Shown: positions 17,564 to 26,027 of the stretch, in pieces
How positions within the stretch are numbered: the stretch's first letter is position 1
Layout: every line of letters begins with the position of its first letter
Assembly: GCA_003134965.1 (NCBI GenBank)
Contig: PLDA01000004.1
Location: 434,001-498,000 of the forward strand
Source of the DNA: Vulcanimicrobium winogradskyi
Lineage (GTDB): Bacteria > Vulcanimicrobiota > Vulcanimicrobiia > Vulcanimicrobiales > Vulcanimicrobiaceae
Direction: 5' to 3'
DNA: 64,000 bases
Translations under genes and position numbers: made by a program
The notes under the pieces: generated by a model
What the model was told of the DNA's origin: nothing
Database searches by the model: none
Seen by the model: only the letters and a program-made list of their open reading frames with translations

Positions 17564-18561
17564 AGGTCGTCATCGCGGGTGGGAGCGGCCATCTCGGGAC
17601 GCTGCTCGCGCGTGCGCGTTGCGAAGCGGGCGACGAGGTCGTCGTCCTCAGCCGCACGCCGCGCCCGGCGTCATGGCGCGTCGTGGCCTGGGACGCGCGG
17701 ACCCTCGGTCCGTGGGCGCAGGAGCTCGAAGGCGCCGGCGCGGTTGTGAACTTCGCGGGGCGCAGCGTCAACTGCCGTTACACCCCGAGCAACCGGCGCG
17801 CGATCGTCGACTCGCGAGTCGAGTCGACGCGTGCGATCGGGGAGGCCGTCGCGCGTGCCGCGATCCCGCCGCGGCTCTGGCTGCAGACGTCGACCGCGAC
17901 GATCTACGCGCACCGCTACGACGTCGCGAACGACGAAGCGAGCGGGATCATCGGCGGTTCGGAACCCGGCGTGCCGGAGACGTGGCGCTTCAGCATCGAG
18001 GTCGCCCGGGCGTGGGAACGCGCCGTCGACGACGCCACCGTTGACGGGACCCGCACCGTGAAGCTGCGCTCGGCGATCGTGATGAGTCCTGAGTCCGGCG
18101 GTCCGTTCGATATCCTGCTGCGGCTGGTCCGGTTCGGGCTCGGCGGGAGCTCCGGCGATGGCCGGCAGTACGTCTCGTGGATCCACGATGCCGACTTCGT
18201 CCGCGCGATCGACTGGATCGTGCGCAACGACGCGCTGAGCGGGCCGGTCAATCTCGCCGCACCGAACCCGCTGCCGAACGCGGCGTTCATGCGCGAGCTG
18301 CGCCGCGCCTGGGGAATCCCGGTCGGGCTGCCGTCGCCCGGCTGGATGCTGGAGATCGGAGCACGCCTGCTGGGCACCGAGACGGAGCTCGTGCTCAAGA
18401 GCCGGTTCGTCGTCCCCGGGAAGCTCGCGGCCGACGGCTTCGCATTCGATTTTCCCAGTTGGGGTGCTGCGGCGCGCGATCTCTGCACGCGCTGGCGGCG
18501 TGCCCGCGGAGCACCGCCGCCGGACGCTACTTCATCTCGGCTGCCGGCAGCAGGGCGGTGA
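17560..18561 (+). CDS. TIGR01777-type NAD-dependent epimerase (YfcH/SulA-like)
   Basis: A 333-residue extended short-chain dehydrogenase. The N-terminal GGSGHLGTLLA is the dinucleotide-binding loop; VVNFAGRSVNCRYTPSNRRA and SRVESTRAIGEAV are typical of the TIGR01777 family, in which the gene often sits near cell-envelope or division genes but has no settled reaction. YVSWIHDADFVRAIDWIV is the family's conserved mid-region. It starts at GTG 17560 in a GTGA overlap. Its 3' end overlaps the convergent gene at 18527 by 35 bp. Confidence 0.82.
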   Translation: MKVVIAGGSGHLGTLLARARCEAGDEVVVLSRTPRPASWRVVAWDARTLGPWAQELEGAGAVVNFAGRSVNCRYTPSNRRAIVDSRVESTRAIGEAVARAAIPPRLWLQTSTATIYAHRYDVANDEASGIIGGSEPGVPETWRFSIEVARAWERAVDDATVDGTRTVKLRSAIVMSPESGGPFDILLRLVRFGLGGSSGDGRQYVSWIHDADFVRAIDWIVRNDALSGPVNLAAPNPLPNAAFMRELRRAWGIPVGLPSPGWMLEIGARLLGTETELVLKSRFVVPGKLAADGFAFDFPSWGAAARDLCTRWRRARGAPPPDATSSRLPAAGR

Positions 18562-19048
18562 CCTCGATCGTCGGTGCGGACGGGAGCTCGATCTTGAGCA
18601 AGAGCGGCGTCACGTCGCCCGGCGGGATGATCGCCAGCGTCGGCACCGTCATGTAGGTCGTCGTGCCGTCGCCGGTCGCGATGCGCAGCCGAAACGCGGC
18701 TTGCTCGTCGGGTGCGATGATGAACTGCCGCGGTTTGAGCGAGAACGACTCGGCGGCGATCCGCGGATGGTTGAGCACGTCGAGCAGCCGGACCGCGGGA
18801 TAGCCGTCGATCGCGCACGCGCTCGCGCCGACGTTCGTCAGCGTGATACGCAGCTCGCGGTGCAGCATCGCGCCCTGGTCCGACGTCACCGCGGCTTTCA
18901 GCTGCGAGCTCCGACACGGCCGCAGGATGGCGAGCCCGTGCTGGCCGCCGAACGGCACCGGCGGGTTGGTCGGGCTCAGCGTGGCGGACGCCGCGAGCGG
19001 CAGCGCGGCCACGAACATCGAGCTGAGAAAAAGCGTGCGAAGACCCAT
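18527..19048 (-). CDS. Exported DUF4232-like protein
   Basis: A 173-residue protein with a signal peptide (MGLRTLFLSSMFVAALPLAA). The mature part is a single beta-sandwich with two cysteines spaced as in DUF4232 (LRPCRSSQLK and ASACAIDGYPAVRLLD). It also has ELRITLTNVG and a Tyr/Thr-rich C-terminal strand set. DUF4232 proteins are secreted and uncharacterised. It overlaps the convergent epimerase by 35 bp and ends without a visible terminator. The upstream gap of 83 bp is shared with the divergent gene at 19132. Confidence 0.6.
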   Translation of the reverse strand: MGLRTLFLSSMFVAALPLAASATLSPTNPPVPFGGQHGLAILRPCRSSQLKAAVTSDQGAMLHRELRITLTNVGASACAIDGYPAVRLLDVLNHPRIAAESFSLKPRQFIIAPDEQAAFRLRIATGDGTTTYMTVPTLAIIPPGDVTPLLLKIELPSAPTIEVTALLPAAEMK

Positions 19049-19131
19049 GGTCGCGGAACGCAGCGGAATGGACGAACGTCACGCGAAGAGTCCTCCGACC
19101 CGCTTGCATCGACCCGTTGGAGGGATCGCCC

Positions 19132-19557
19132 ATGAGCAGCCTCGTCCGCCACTTCGGTCACGTCGTCGTGGTGACCGCGTTCCTCTTCAACGCTGCGGGA
19201 GCGCAGCAGGTATCGGCAGCGCCCGTGATGGCTCTGCCGGATTGTCAGGGAAAGCCTCAAGTCCGCCCCGCGCAGGTGCTCTTCGCGTGTGCAGATGGGA
19301 ATTTCTCGGCCGAAAAGCTGCACTGGACGAGTTGGGGTGGGCCCAAGGCGGTGGCGAACGGCGTCGCGCAATCCAACGATTGTACGCCGAACTGCGCCGC
19401 CGGGAAGATGCACAGCTACCGCATTCGGGTGATCATCAGCGGACGAGAGTCGTGCCCGGGCGGCCGTCCCGCGTATTCGTCGGTCACGTTTGCGTGGCCC
19501 GGCGCCAACCCCGGCGGAACACCGTATTCGATGAAGTATCCGTGCACGTCGCGCTGA
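19132..19557 (+). CDS. Small exported protein, unknown
   Basis: A 141-residue protein starting at ATG 19132 with GGAGGG eight bases upstream. A hydrophobic segment near residues 7-30 acts as a signal peptide. The mature part carries four to six cysteines (LPDCQGKP, LFACADGNFSA, NDCTPNCAAGK, MKYPCTS) and a conserved-looking W-x-S-W-G-G. Similar short proteins are common in high-GC secreted proteomes, but no named family is recognised. Confidence 0.6.
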   Translation: MSSLVRHFGHVVVVTAFLFNAAGAQQVSAAPVMALPDCQGKPQVRPAQVLFACADGNFSAEKLHWTSWGGPKAVANGVAQSNDCTPNCAAGKMHSYRIRVIISGRESCPGGRPAYSSVTFAWPGANPGGTPYSMKYPCTSR

Positions 19558-19614
19558 CGCGGTTTCCGAAGCGTTAGCCCGTCTCGGCGGGAAGCGAGCG
19601 GACCTCTGCCGTAT

Positions 19615-21438
19615 TTGGATCGCGTGCCCGTTCCCCGTAAGTACGCCACAGTCATCGCGGACTGGCTGAGCGAGCTCGGGTATACGCATTGCTTTTTTGT
19701 CGCCGGCGGCAACATCATGCATCTGCTGGATGCCGCGAGGACCCGCTTCACCTGTATCGCGGTGGTGCACGAGGTCGCCGCCGGTGTCGCGGTGGAGTAC
19801 TTCAATGAGGTCGGCGCGGCGGAAGGTCATCGCGCGTTCGCCTTGGTCACTGCCGGTCCGGGCCTGACGAACATCGTCACGGCGCTTGCCGGAGCGTTCT
19901 TGGAGAGCCGGGAACTTCTCGTGCTCGGCGGGCAAGTGAAGTCGACGGATCTTGCGGGTCCCCTTTTGCGTCAGCGCGGAATCCAAGAGATCGACGGTGT
20001 GGCGATCGCGAAACCGCTCACGGTCGTCGCTGAGCGCATCGAGGTACCGGTAGACCGCGCGACATTCACCGGACTGGTTGGACGCGGCGCACAAGCGCGA
20101 AAGGGTCCGGTGTTTCTGGAGATCTGTCTCGACGCGCAAGGTGCGTGGGTCGAACCGTCGGGCGCCGATCGAGATTCCGCGCATCCGCCCGCAGTCAGCG
20201 CGAACCAGGTCGCCGCCGCGCGCGATCGGGCTCCGTCCATTGCCGGTCTGGTCCATGACGCCGCTCGTCCGGTGCTCTTGCTCGGCGGCGGCCTTTCCCG
20301 ATCGGCCGCCTCCCGGCTCCGCAATCCTCTGCGCGCAGTTCACGTCCCGGTGATGACGACGTGGAACGGCATGGACCGGGTCGATGCGCGCGACCCGAAC
20401 TATGCCGGCCGGCCGAACACCTGGGGTCAGCGTTCGGCGAACGTCTTGATCCAGCAAGCCGATCTCATCGTCGCTGTCGGCACGCGGCTCGGACTGCAGC
20501 AGACGGGCTTCAATCACCGGGCGTTCGCACCGCTCGCACAGGTCGTGCAGGTCGACATCGACGAGCACGAGTTGACGAAGGGGCACCCGAAGGTCGACAT
20601 CGCGATCGCCGGTGACGCCGACGCCTTCTTGGAGACCCTCCTCGATCACGATTTGGGGACGCACGTCGACTGGCTCGCGTTTTGCCGCTCCGTCCGCGAG
20701 CGGTTGCCCGTGATCGACGCAAACAACGTCCACGAGCCCGGTTATCTCGATCCCTTCGAGTTCATGCAAGTCTTGTCGCGGCTCTGCAACGAGCGTGACA
20801 TCGTGGTGCCGGCCTCGAGCGGCGGGGCGTTTACCACGGCGATGCAAGCGTTCGACCAGCGGTTCGGGCAAACCGTCGTCACGGATAAAGGCCTCGCAGC
20901 GATGGGTTACGGCCTGGCGGGAGCGATCGGTGCCGCGTTCGCAGGCGGCGGGCGCCGCACGATCCTGTGCGAGGGCGATGGCGGTTTCAGTCAAAATCTG
21001 CAAGAGCTTGCGACGGTGGCGGTCAACGCGTTGCCGATCAAGATCTTTCTCGTGAGCAACGACGGCTACGCCTCGATTCGCATGACACAGCGGAACTATT
21101 TCGACGGCGAGTATCTCGGGTGCGACGTGAAGAGCGGTCTCGGCTTCCCGAATTGGGAACTGCTGTTCCGCGCGTACGGAATCCCGCTCGCCGTCTTGAG
21201 CGAGCAATGGGATCGCGATGATGCGATCCTCGCTGCGCTGCGCTCGCCGGGCCCGGCCGCCTTCCTGGTCCTCGTCGACCCTGAGCAGACGTATTTCCCG
21301 AAAATCACGAGCCGGGTCACGGCGACCGGCTCGATGGAGTCCGCACCCCTTCATCTCATGACACCGCCGCTACCGCCCGACGTCGCGGCCGACGTGCTGC
21401 GCTACGCCGAGATCGAACAGAGCACGATAAAGGCGTGA
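19615..21438 (+). CDS. TPP-dependent acetolactate-synthase-like enzyme, YerE-like
   Basis: A 607-residue ThDP enzyme of the acetohydroxyacid synthase fold: Pyr domain with the activating Glu in AVVHEVAAGVAVEYF (~residue 49), middle domain, and PP domain with GDGGFSQN..SNDGYASI (Mg/ThDP site). It leads a sugar-nucleotide gene cluster that also holds rfbF and rfbH, rather than amino-acid genes. The closest functional precedent is YerE of Yersinia, which joins a two-carbon unit from pyruvate to C4 of CDP-3,6-dideoxy-4-ketohexose in yersiniose synthesis. That role is inferred from context. Start is TTG 19615 or GTG 19624; neither has a strong ribosome site. Coupled to the aldolase gene by GTGA. 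Confidence 0.75.
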   Translation: MDRVPVPRKYATVIADWLSELGYTHCFFVAGGNIMHLLDAARTRFTCIAVVHEVAAGVAVEYFNEVGAAEGHRAFALVTAGPGLTNIVTALAGAFLESRELLVLGGQVKSTDLAGPLLRQRGIQEIDGVAIAKPLTVVAERIEVPVDRATFTGLVGRGAQARKGPVFLEICLDAQGAWVEPSGADRDSAHPPAVSANQVAAARDRAPSIAGLVHDAARPVLLLGGGLSRSAASRLRNPLRAVHVPVMTTWNGMDRVDARDPNYAGRPNTWGQRSANVLIQQADLIVAVGTRLGLQQTGFNHRAFAPLAQVVQVDIDEHELTKGHPKVDIAIAGDADAFLETLLDHDLGTHVDWLAFCRSVRERLPVIDANNVHEPGYLDPFEFMQVLSRLCNERDIVVPASSGGAFTTAMQAFDQRFGQTVVTDKGLAAMGYGLAGAIGAAFAGGGRRTILCEGDGGFSQNLQELATVAVNALPIKIFLVSNDGYASIRMTQRNYFDGEYLGCDVKSGLGFPNWELLFRAYGIPLAVLSEQWDRDDAILAALRSPGPAAFLVLVDPEQTYFPKITSRVTATGSMESAPLHLMTPPLPPDVAADVLRYAEIEQSTIKA

Positions 21439-22238
21439 ACAAGACCGAACGCCAGATGCTGCAAATCCTCAAACGGGGTGCCGACGAATTCGGGTATGTC
21501 GCGGTCAAGGCCGAGTTCGAAGCGGAGGGGACCCGTCCCGACGAGCTGTTGCGGCTCGTCGAGATCGCGTCCCGTGCCGGTCTTCCGCTGACGGTCAAGA
21601 TCGGCGGCTGTGAGGCGATGCGCGATCTGCTCGAGTCGAAGCAGATCGGCGTGCGATACATCGTCGCGCCGATGGTCGAAACGCCGTACGCGCTCTCGAA
21701 ATACATCGCGGCCAAGGAAACCGTGTTCAACAGCGACGAAGCGCAAGACGTCGAGTTCTTGTTCAATTTGGAGACGATAACCGGCTACGAGCACCGGGAC
21801 GAATTGGTGAAACTGGCCGCCTCCCGTCCGGGTGTAGACGGGATCGTTTTCGGGCGTATCGATTTCCTAGGCTCGATCGGCCGCGACCGGATGACGGTGA
21901 ACGACGACGACATCACGCAGTTCGTGATCGAGACGGCGAAGGCGTGCCGCGCAGCGGATCTCGACCTCGTCGTCGGAGGCGGCGTCTCGCGGGACGCGGT
22001 GCCGGCGCTGCAGAGGATCAGGCGCGAGCACCTGACCCGCTTCGAGACGCGGAAGGTCGTATTTACCGCGTCCGCGTTGGAAACACCGTCGATCGGGCAA
22101 GGCCTCTTGAACGCCGTGCACTTCGAGCTGCTCTGGTTGATCAACAAACGCGCGTACTACGGCGCCATCCACCGCGAAGACGAGCGGCGTATCGACATGC
22201 TGGAGTCCCGGTGGCAGGTCCTAAACCAGCCGACGTAA
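21435..22238 (+). CDS. HpcH/HpaI-family aldolase
   Basis: A 267-residue TIM-barrel class-II aldolase of the HpcH/HpaI (citrate-lyase beta-like) family, which makes or breaks C-C bonds with pyruvate-type enolates and a divalent metal. Visible: VKIGGCEAM, IVAPMVETPYALSKY, LFNLETITGY (metal-binding Glu) and VFGRIDFLGSIG, matching the family G-x-x-D-L-x-x-x-x-G element. It starts at GTG 21435, overlapping the TPP-enzyme stop, and overlaps the SDR start. In this cluster it may lengthen or branch the sugar skeleton; that is inference. Confidence 0.8.
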   Translation: MNKTERQMLQILKRGADEFGYVAVKAEFEAEGTRPDELLRLVEIASRAGLPLTVKIGGCEAMRDLLESKQIGVRYIVAPMVETPYALSKYIAAKETVFNSDEAQDVEFLFNLETITGYEHRDELVKLAASRPGVDGIVFGRIDFLGSIGRDRMTVNDDDITQFVIETAKACRAADLDLVVGGGVSRDAVPALQRIRREHLTRFETRKVVFTASALETPSIGQGLLNAVHFELLWLINKRAYYGAIHREDERRIDMLESRWQVLNQPT

Positions 22239-22912
22239 CGGTCGAGAGCGGCTCGGTGTTCATCACCGGGGCTGCGCGTGGGCTCGGTGCCGCGATCGCC
22301 CGCAGGTTTCGTGCGTCCGGGAGAACGGTGATCGCGCCGGCCCGCGGCGAGCTCGACCTTTCGGATCCGCAGTCGGTGCGACGTTACCTCGATCGACCGG
22401 GTCTCGAAGCGGTCGACGTGCTGATCAACAACGCCGGCGAAAACATTCTCGGCACGATCGATGCGCTTCCCGAGGCGGATCTGCGTCGCATGTTCGAAAC
22501 GAACGTCATGTCCGTGTGGTCCTTGACCCGAACGCTCGGCGCGATGATGCGGCAGCGGAGGCGCGGACGGATCGTCAACCTGGCGTCGGTCTTCGGCATC
22601 AAGAGCCGTGCGTCCCGGGCCGCATATACCTCGACCAAAGCGGCACTGATCGGTTTCACCAAAGCCGCCGCGATCGAGTTCGGACCGGACAACGTCTTGG
22701 TGAACGCCGTCGCGCCTGGATTCATCGACACCGACCTCACCCGCAAGAACAACTCGCCCGAGCAGCTCGAACGGCTGTGCGGCATGGTGCCGCTGGGCCG
22801 ATTAGGCGAACCCGACGAGATCGCAAACCTCGTGTACTGGCTCGCTTCGGACGAGAACACGTACATGACCGGACAGACCTTGGTGATCGACGGCGGGTTC
22901 TTGATCCAATGA
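22211..22912 (+). CDS. SDR-family oxidoreductase
   Basis: A 233-residue classical short-chain dehydrogenase/reductase. Motifs: TGAARGLGAAIA (cofactor loop), NNAGENILG, the catalytic Ser in LASVFGIKS, YTSTKAAL (Y-x-x-x-K) and VAPGFIDTDLT. Start at GTG 22211 has GGAG five bases upstream and overlaps the aldolase gene by 28 bp; GTG 22256 is the alternative. It lies between the aldolase and cyclase genes in a coupled operon, so it probably reduces a keto group on the sugar intermediate. Confidence 0.85.
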   Translation: MAGPKPADVTVESGSVFITGAARGLGAAIARRFRASGRTVIAPARGELDLSDPQSVRRYLDRPGLEAVDVLINNAGENILGTIDALPEADLRRMFETNVMSVWSLTRTLGAMMRQRRRGRIVNLASVFGIKSRASRAAYTSTKAALIGFTKAAAIEFGPDNVLVNAVAPGFIDTDLTRKNNSPEQLERLCGMVPLGRLGEPDEIANLVYWLASDENTYMTGQTLVIDGGFLIQ

Positions 22913-23991
22913 CGACCGCGGACGCGTTCAGCGTCGAATCGGGCCAAGGCCGATATCGCGTCGAACCGTTCGAACGCATCGACGGCCTCTTCGCGGAGAT
23001 CGGGCGAATCGATCATGCAGTTCTCGTAGCCGATGAGCGGATCGTGGAGCTGTTCGCTGAGCCTTTCCGGACCCTCGGAGCCACGCTGATCCACCGGGTC
23101 GCTGCGACGGAGCGGGAGAAGACGCTGGCCGGCGTGGAGCGGACGCTCCTCGCGATGCAGGCAGCCGGGGCGAACAAGAAAACGGTGGTCGTCGGCGTCG
23201 GCGGCGGGATCGTTCAAGACGTGGCGGCGTTGGCCTCGCATCTTTGGTATCGTGGGGTGGAGTTCGTCTTCGTTCCGACGACGCTGTTGGCCATGGCCGA
23301 CAGCTGTATCGGAGCGAAGAGCGCCGTGAATCTGGGCGCGTTCAAGAATCAGGTTGGCACGTTCCAGGCTCCGTCCCGGGTGCTGGTGTGCCCGCGATTC
23401 GTGGACACGCTCCCGGACGACGACGTGCGATCCGGATATGGTGAGATCGTCAAGCTCGCGATCATCGACTCCGCGCAACGCTTTTTCGCGGTACGGGACG
23501 ATGTCGAAGGCACCGGTTTCCGCGGGCCACATCTCGGACGCAACATCCGAGCCAGCTTGGAGACGAAGCGCCGGATCATCGAGATCGACGAGTACGAGCG
23601 AGACCTGCGCCGGATCCTGAACTACGGCCACACCTTTGGGCATGCGCTGGAATCGGTCACCGGCAACGGCGTACCCCATGGCTTAGCGGTCGCGTGGGGC
23701 GTCGATGTTGCAAACTTCGTCGCCATGCGAAGAACGATTCTCGACCATGCGACGTACGCCGAGATCCATCGCTTCTTGAAGGCGGTCTTCTCGCTGAAGC
23801 TGCCGGCAGCGTACGACGCTCCACAATTGATCGCCGCGATGCGGCGCGACAAGAAAGCGTACGATGGTACCATCAATTTGATCCTGCCGCACGGGCTCGG
23901 CGACGTCCGGGTCGTTCCGGCCGCGATCGACGCGGAGCTCGAGTCACAGATCGGTGAATATCTCCGTTCCGACGACATCTTCGGCCGCTGA
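22909..23991 (+). CDS. 3-Dehydroquinate-synthase-like sugar cyclase
   Basis: A 360-residue member of the dehydroquinate synthase/sugar-phosphate cyclase superfamily, NAD- and metal-dependent enzymes that form carbocycles from sugar phosphates. Seen: VGVGGGIVQDVAALAS (NAD loop), VPTTLLAMADSCIGAKSAVN, KNQVGTFQAP, SGYGEIVKLAII (metal Glu) and LNYGHTFGHALE (two metal His). The setting, inside a nucleotide-sugar operon with no shikimate genes, argues against AroB proper. Start ATG 22909 overlaps the SDR stop. Substrate unknown; carbocyclic sugar formation is inferred. Confidence 0.75.
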   Translation: MTTADAFSVESGQGRYRVEPFERIDGLFAEIGRIDHAVLVADERIVELFAEPFRTLGATLIHRVAATEREKTLAGVERTLLAMQAAGANKKTVVVGVGGGIVQDVAALASHLWYRGVEFVFVPTTLLAMADSCIGAKSAVNLGAFKNQVGTFQAPSRVLVCPRFVDTLPDDDVRSGYGEIVKLAIIDSAQRFFAVRDDVEGTGFRGPHLGRNIRASLETKRRIIEIDEYERDLRRILNYGHTFGHALESVTGNGVPHGLAVAWGVDVANFVAMRRTILDHATYAEIHRFLKAVFSLKLPAAYDAPQLIAAMRRDKKAYDGTINLILPHGLGDVRVVPAAIDAELESQIGEYLRSDDIFGR

Positions 23992-23992
23992 C

Positions 23993-24964
23993 ATGATGGA
24001 CCGAGCGGCGGCCCGCGGACGAAAGCTCATCTCCATCGTGACGCCGCTGTACAACGAGAGCGCGAACGTGGACGAGCTCGCACGGCGGCTCGCGGCGGTA
24101 TTCGACCTGTACACGGACCGTTATGATTTCGAAGTGATCGCGGTCGAAAACGGGTCGGTCGACGACACCTACGAAAAGCTGCTCGCCGTGCGGGCCCGCG
24201 ACGCCCGATGGAAGGTGATTCAGCTTTCACGCAACTTCCTGATGGAAGGCGGGATGACCGCCGGGCTGTCGGCTGCGCAGGGCGATGCGGCGGTCATCAT
24301 GGCGTCCGACCTGCAAGACCCGCCGGAGCTCATCCCGCAATTCATCGAAAAGTGGGAAGAAGGCTATGAAAACATCTTTCAGGTGATCAATCGTCGTCCC
24401 GACGAGAGCCGCTTCCGGCGTTTTTGCTCAGCCGCGTTCTACCGCATCATCAACGCGGTCAGCGATACGCCGGTACCTCGGAACGCCAGCGACTTCCGGC
24501 TGGTGGACCGGCTCGTGTATCAGGCGTTCAATACGCTCGGAGAGCGGAACCGCATGGTCCGCGCGATGTGGGGGTTCCTCGGTTTCCGCTCCTACGGCAT
24601 CGAAGCTGAGCGTGCGCCCCGGCACGGCGGTCGGTCCAGCTACAATTTTCTCTTGTTCGCTGCGTTCGCGGTGAGAGGGATTCTTTCGTCGTCGAACGTC
24701 CCGCTGAAGGCAATTCCTTTCTTCGGCGCGGCGTGTGCGGTGTTTTCCTTCGTGATCCTCGCCGGTGTGGTCGTCCGTGCGTACCTCCACGGTGTGCCGT
24801 TCGACGGTTTCGGCACGATCACGGGGCTCATGCTGATGCTGTTCGGATTTCTGTTCCTGCTGCTCGGGCTCGTTAGCGAATATGTCGGCATGATCTATAA
24901 CGAGACGCGCCGCCGCCCGTCATTCATCGTCCGTGCCACCCACGGCTTCGAAACGACCGACTGA
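23993..24964 (+). CDS. GtrB/DPM1-like family 2 glycosyltransferase
   Basis: A 323-residue GT2 enzyme with a GT-A domain (ISIVTPLYNESANV, EVIAVENGSVDDTYEKL, IMASDLQDPPELI, where the D-x-D-like motif is SDLQD). Two C-terminal membrane helices follow (AIPFFGAACAVFSFVILAGV and TGLMLMLFGFLFLLLGLVSE). This layout is that of GtrB/ArnC-type enzymes that move a sugar to polyprenyl phosphate at the inner membrane. The start is ATG 23993, one base after the preceding stop; GTG 23954 is an alternative. It likely handles the product of the cluster. Confidence 0.85.
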   Translation: MMDRAAARGRKLISIVTPLYNESANVDELARRLAAVFDLYTDRYDFEVIAVENGSVDDTYEKLLAVRARDARWKVIQLSRNFLMEGGMTAGLSAAQGDAAVIMASDLQDPPELIPQFIEKWEEGYENIFQVINRRPDESRFRRFCSAAFYRIINAVSDTPVPRNASDFRLVDRLVYQAFNTLGERNRMVRAMWGFLGFRSYGIEAERAPRHGGRSSYNFLLFAAFAVRGILSSSNVPLKAIPFFGAACAVFSFVILAGVVVRAYLHGVPFDGFGTITGLMLMLFGFLFLLLGLVSEYVGMIYNETRRRPSFIVRATHGFETTD

Positions 24965-24986
24965 CGATCGATCGCGCTCTCCGGTA

Positions 24987-26027
24987 TTATGCAGGCTGTG
25001 TGCTGCGGTGCCAGTGCAGCGTTCGCCGCAGCGCCTCATCGAGCGAGGTGCGCTCCCGCAGGCCGAGCTCCTCGCGCGCCCGCGCCGTCGAGGGAACGTA
25101 GCGGTCTACCGGCCGCAGCGCATCTGCGCGACCGCGCACCTCGATGCGCCGATCCGGGCCGGACGCCCGGGAAACGGCTCCGGCAAGCTCCGAGATGGAG
25201 ACCGCATGTTCGGAACCGACATTATACGCGCGACCCGGCGAACCGCGCGCCAAGATACCCCAAAGCCAGGTCGTCATGTCGGCAGCGTAGAGATAGGATC
25301 GAACCGCTGCTCCATCTCCGGTGATGACGATCGGTCCGTCGGCCAGGGCGTCACGTAAGAGATTGCCGACGGCGAAGTGCGTACCGATCGGAAGGTACGG
25401 GCCGACGAACGCGAAGAGCCGTCCGACCCTGACGCTCGGTCCGCCTTCGGCAACGGCGATCGCGCCGAGCAGCTCCGCGAGGCGTTTGCCTTCATGGTAG
25501 GCCGACCGGGGCTGGAGCGGATCGGGACCGCCTCCGTAGTCCTCCGGAATATGCGTGAGGTCCACCGGCTGAGGACCATAGATTGCCCCGGAACTCGTAA
25601 AGAGGAACGGTATGGCCCCGCTGCGCGCCGCGACGGCAAGCGTCGCTTGCTGTCCTGCCACGATCGTGTCGATCATCTCCGCGGGATGTTGTTCGTTCAG
25701 GGCGGCGCTAGCCGGCGTTGCGGCGTTGACAACCGCGTCATACGATCCGCCGGGGGCAGAACGTCGTACGTCTCCGCGAATGAGCGTGATGCCCGCGGCA
25801 TGCGCGATCGCTGGAGACCGGCGCGCGAATCCGTCAGGATCGCGCGTCAGGATGTCGACACGGATGGAAGTCCCGAGACGCGCATTCGCGTGAACGATCG
25901 AGGCCAGAAACCAGGTACCGATGAACCCCGTGCCACCCGTGACGTACAGCCGGGCGTCGCGGAAAAGCGCAATGTCGGCTTCGGCGTCCCCGATGACGTC
26001 GTTCAAGTCGGAGACCAGGGAAATCAC
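24987..26027 (-). CDS. NAD-dependent epimerase/dehydratase of nucleotide-sugar type
   Basis: A 346-residue extended SDR: RLYVTGGTGFIGTWFLAS (NAD loop), IRGDVRR, VVNAATPASA, FTSSGAIYGPQP (catalytic Ser/Thr), AYHEGKRLAE (Y-x-x-x-K) and RSYLYAADMTTWLW. It starts at GTG 26027 in a GTGA overlap with rfbH. It does not carry the G-x-x-G-S-W N-terminal pattern of CDP-glucose 4,6-dehydratase (RfbG), so it is more likely a later reductase or epimerase acting on a CDP-dideoxyhexulose. That is an inference from position. Confidence 0.78.
   Translation of the reverse strand: MISLVSDLNDVIGDAEADIALFRDARLYVTGGTGFIGTWFLASIVHANARLGTSIRVDILTRDPDGFARRSPAIAHAAGITLIRGDVRRSAPGGSYDAVVNAATPASAALNEQHPAEMIDTIVAGQQATLAVAARSGAIPFLFTSSGAIYGPQPVDLTHIPEDYGGGPDPLQPRSAYHEGKRLAELLGAIAVAEGGPSVRVGRLFAFVGPYLPIGTHFAVGNLLRDALADGPIVITGDGAAVRSYLYAADMTTWLWGILARGSPGRAYNVGSEHAVSISELAGAVSRASGPDRRIEVRGRADALRPVDRYVPSTARAREELGLRERTSLDEALRRTLHWHRSTQPA

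Noticed and set aside
18976..21354. 792-codon open frame on the minus strand
   Set aside because: Lies opposite the TPP enzyme gene, has no recognisable domain and shows the low-complexity composition of a shadow frame.
22909..23991. Calling the cyclase AroB
   Set aside because: No shikimate genes nearby, altered substrate-loop residues, and position inside a sugar operon; called only to superfamily level.
24987..26027. Calling the epimerase RfbG (CDP-glucose 4,6-dehydratase)
   Set aside because: The N-terminal pattern (GGTGFIGTWFL) and short catalytic context do not match the GHTGFKGSWL start of RfbG; left as a generic nucleotide-sugar epimerase.
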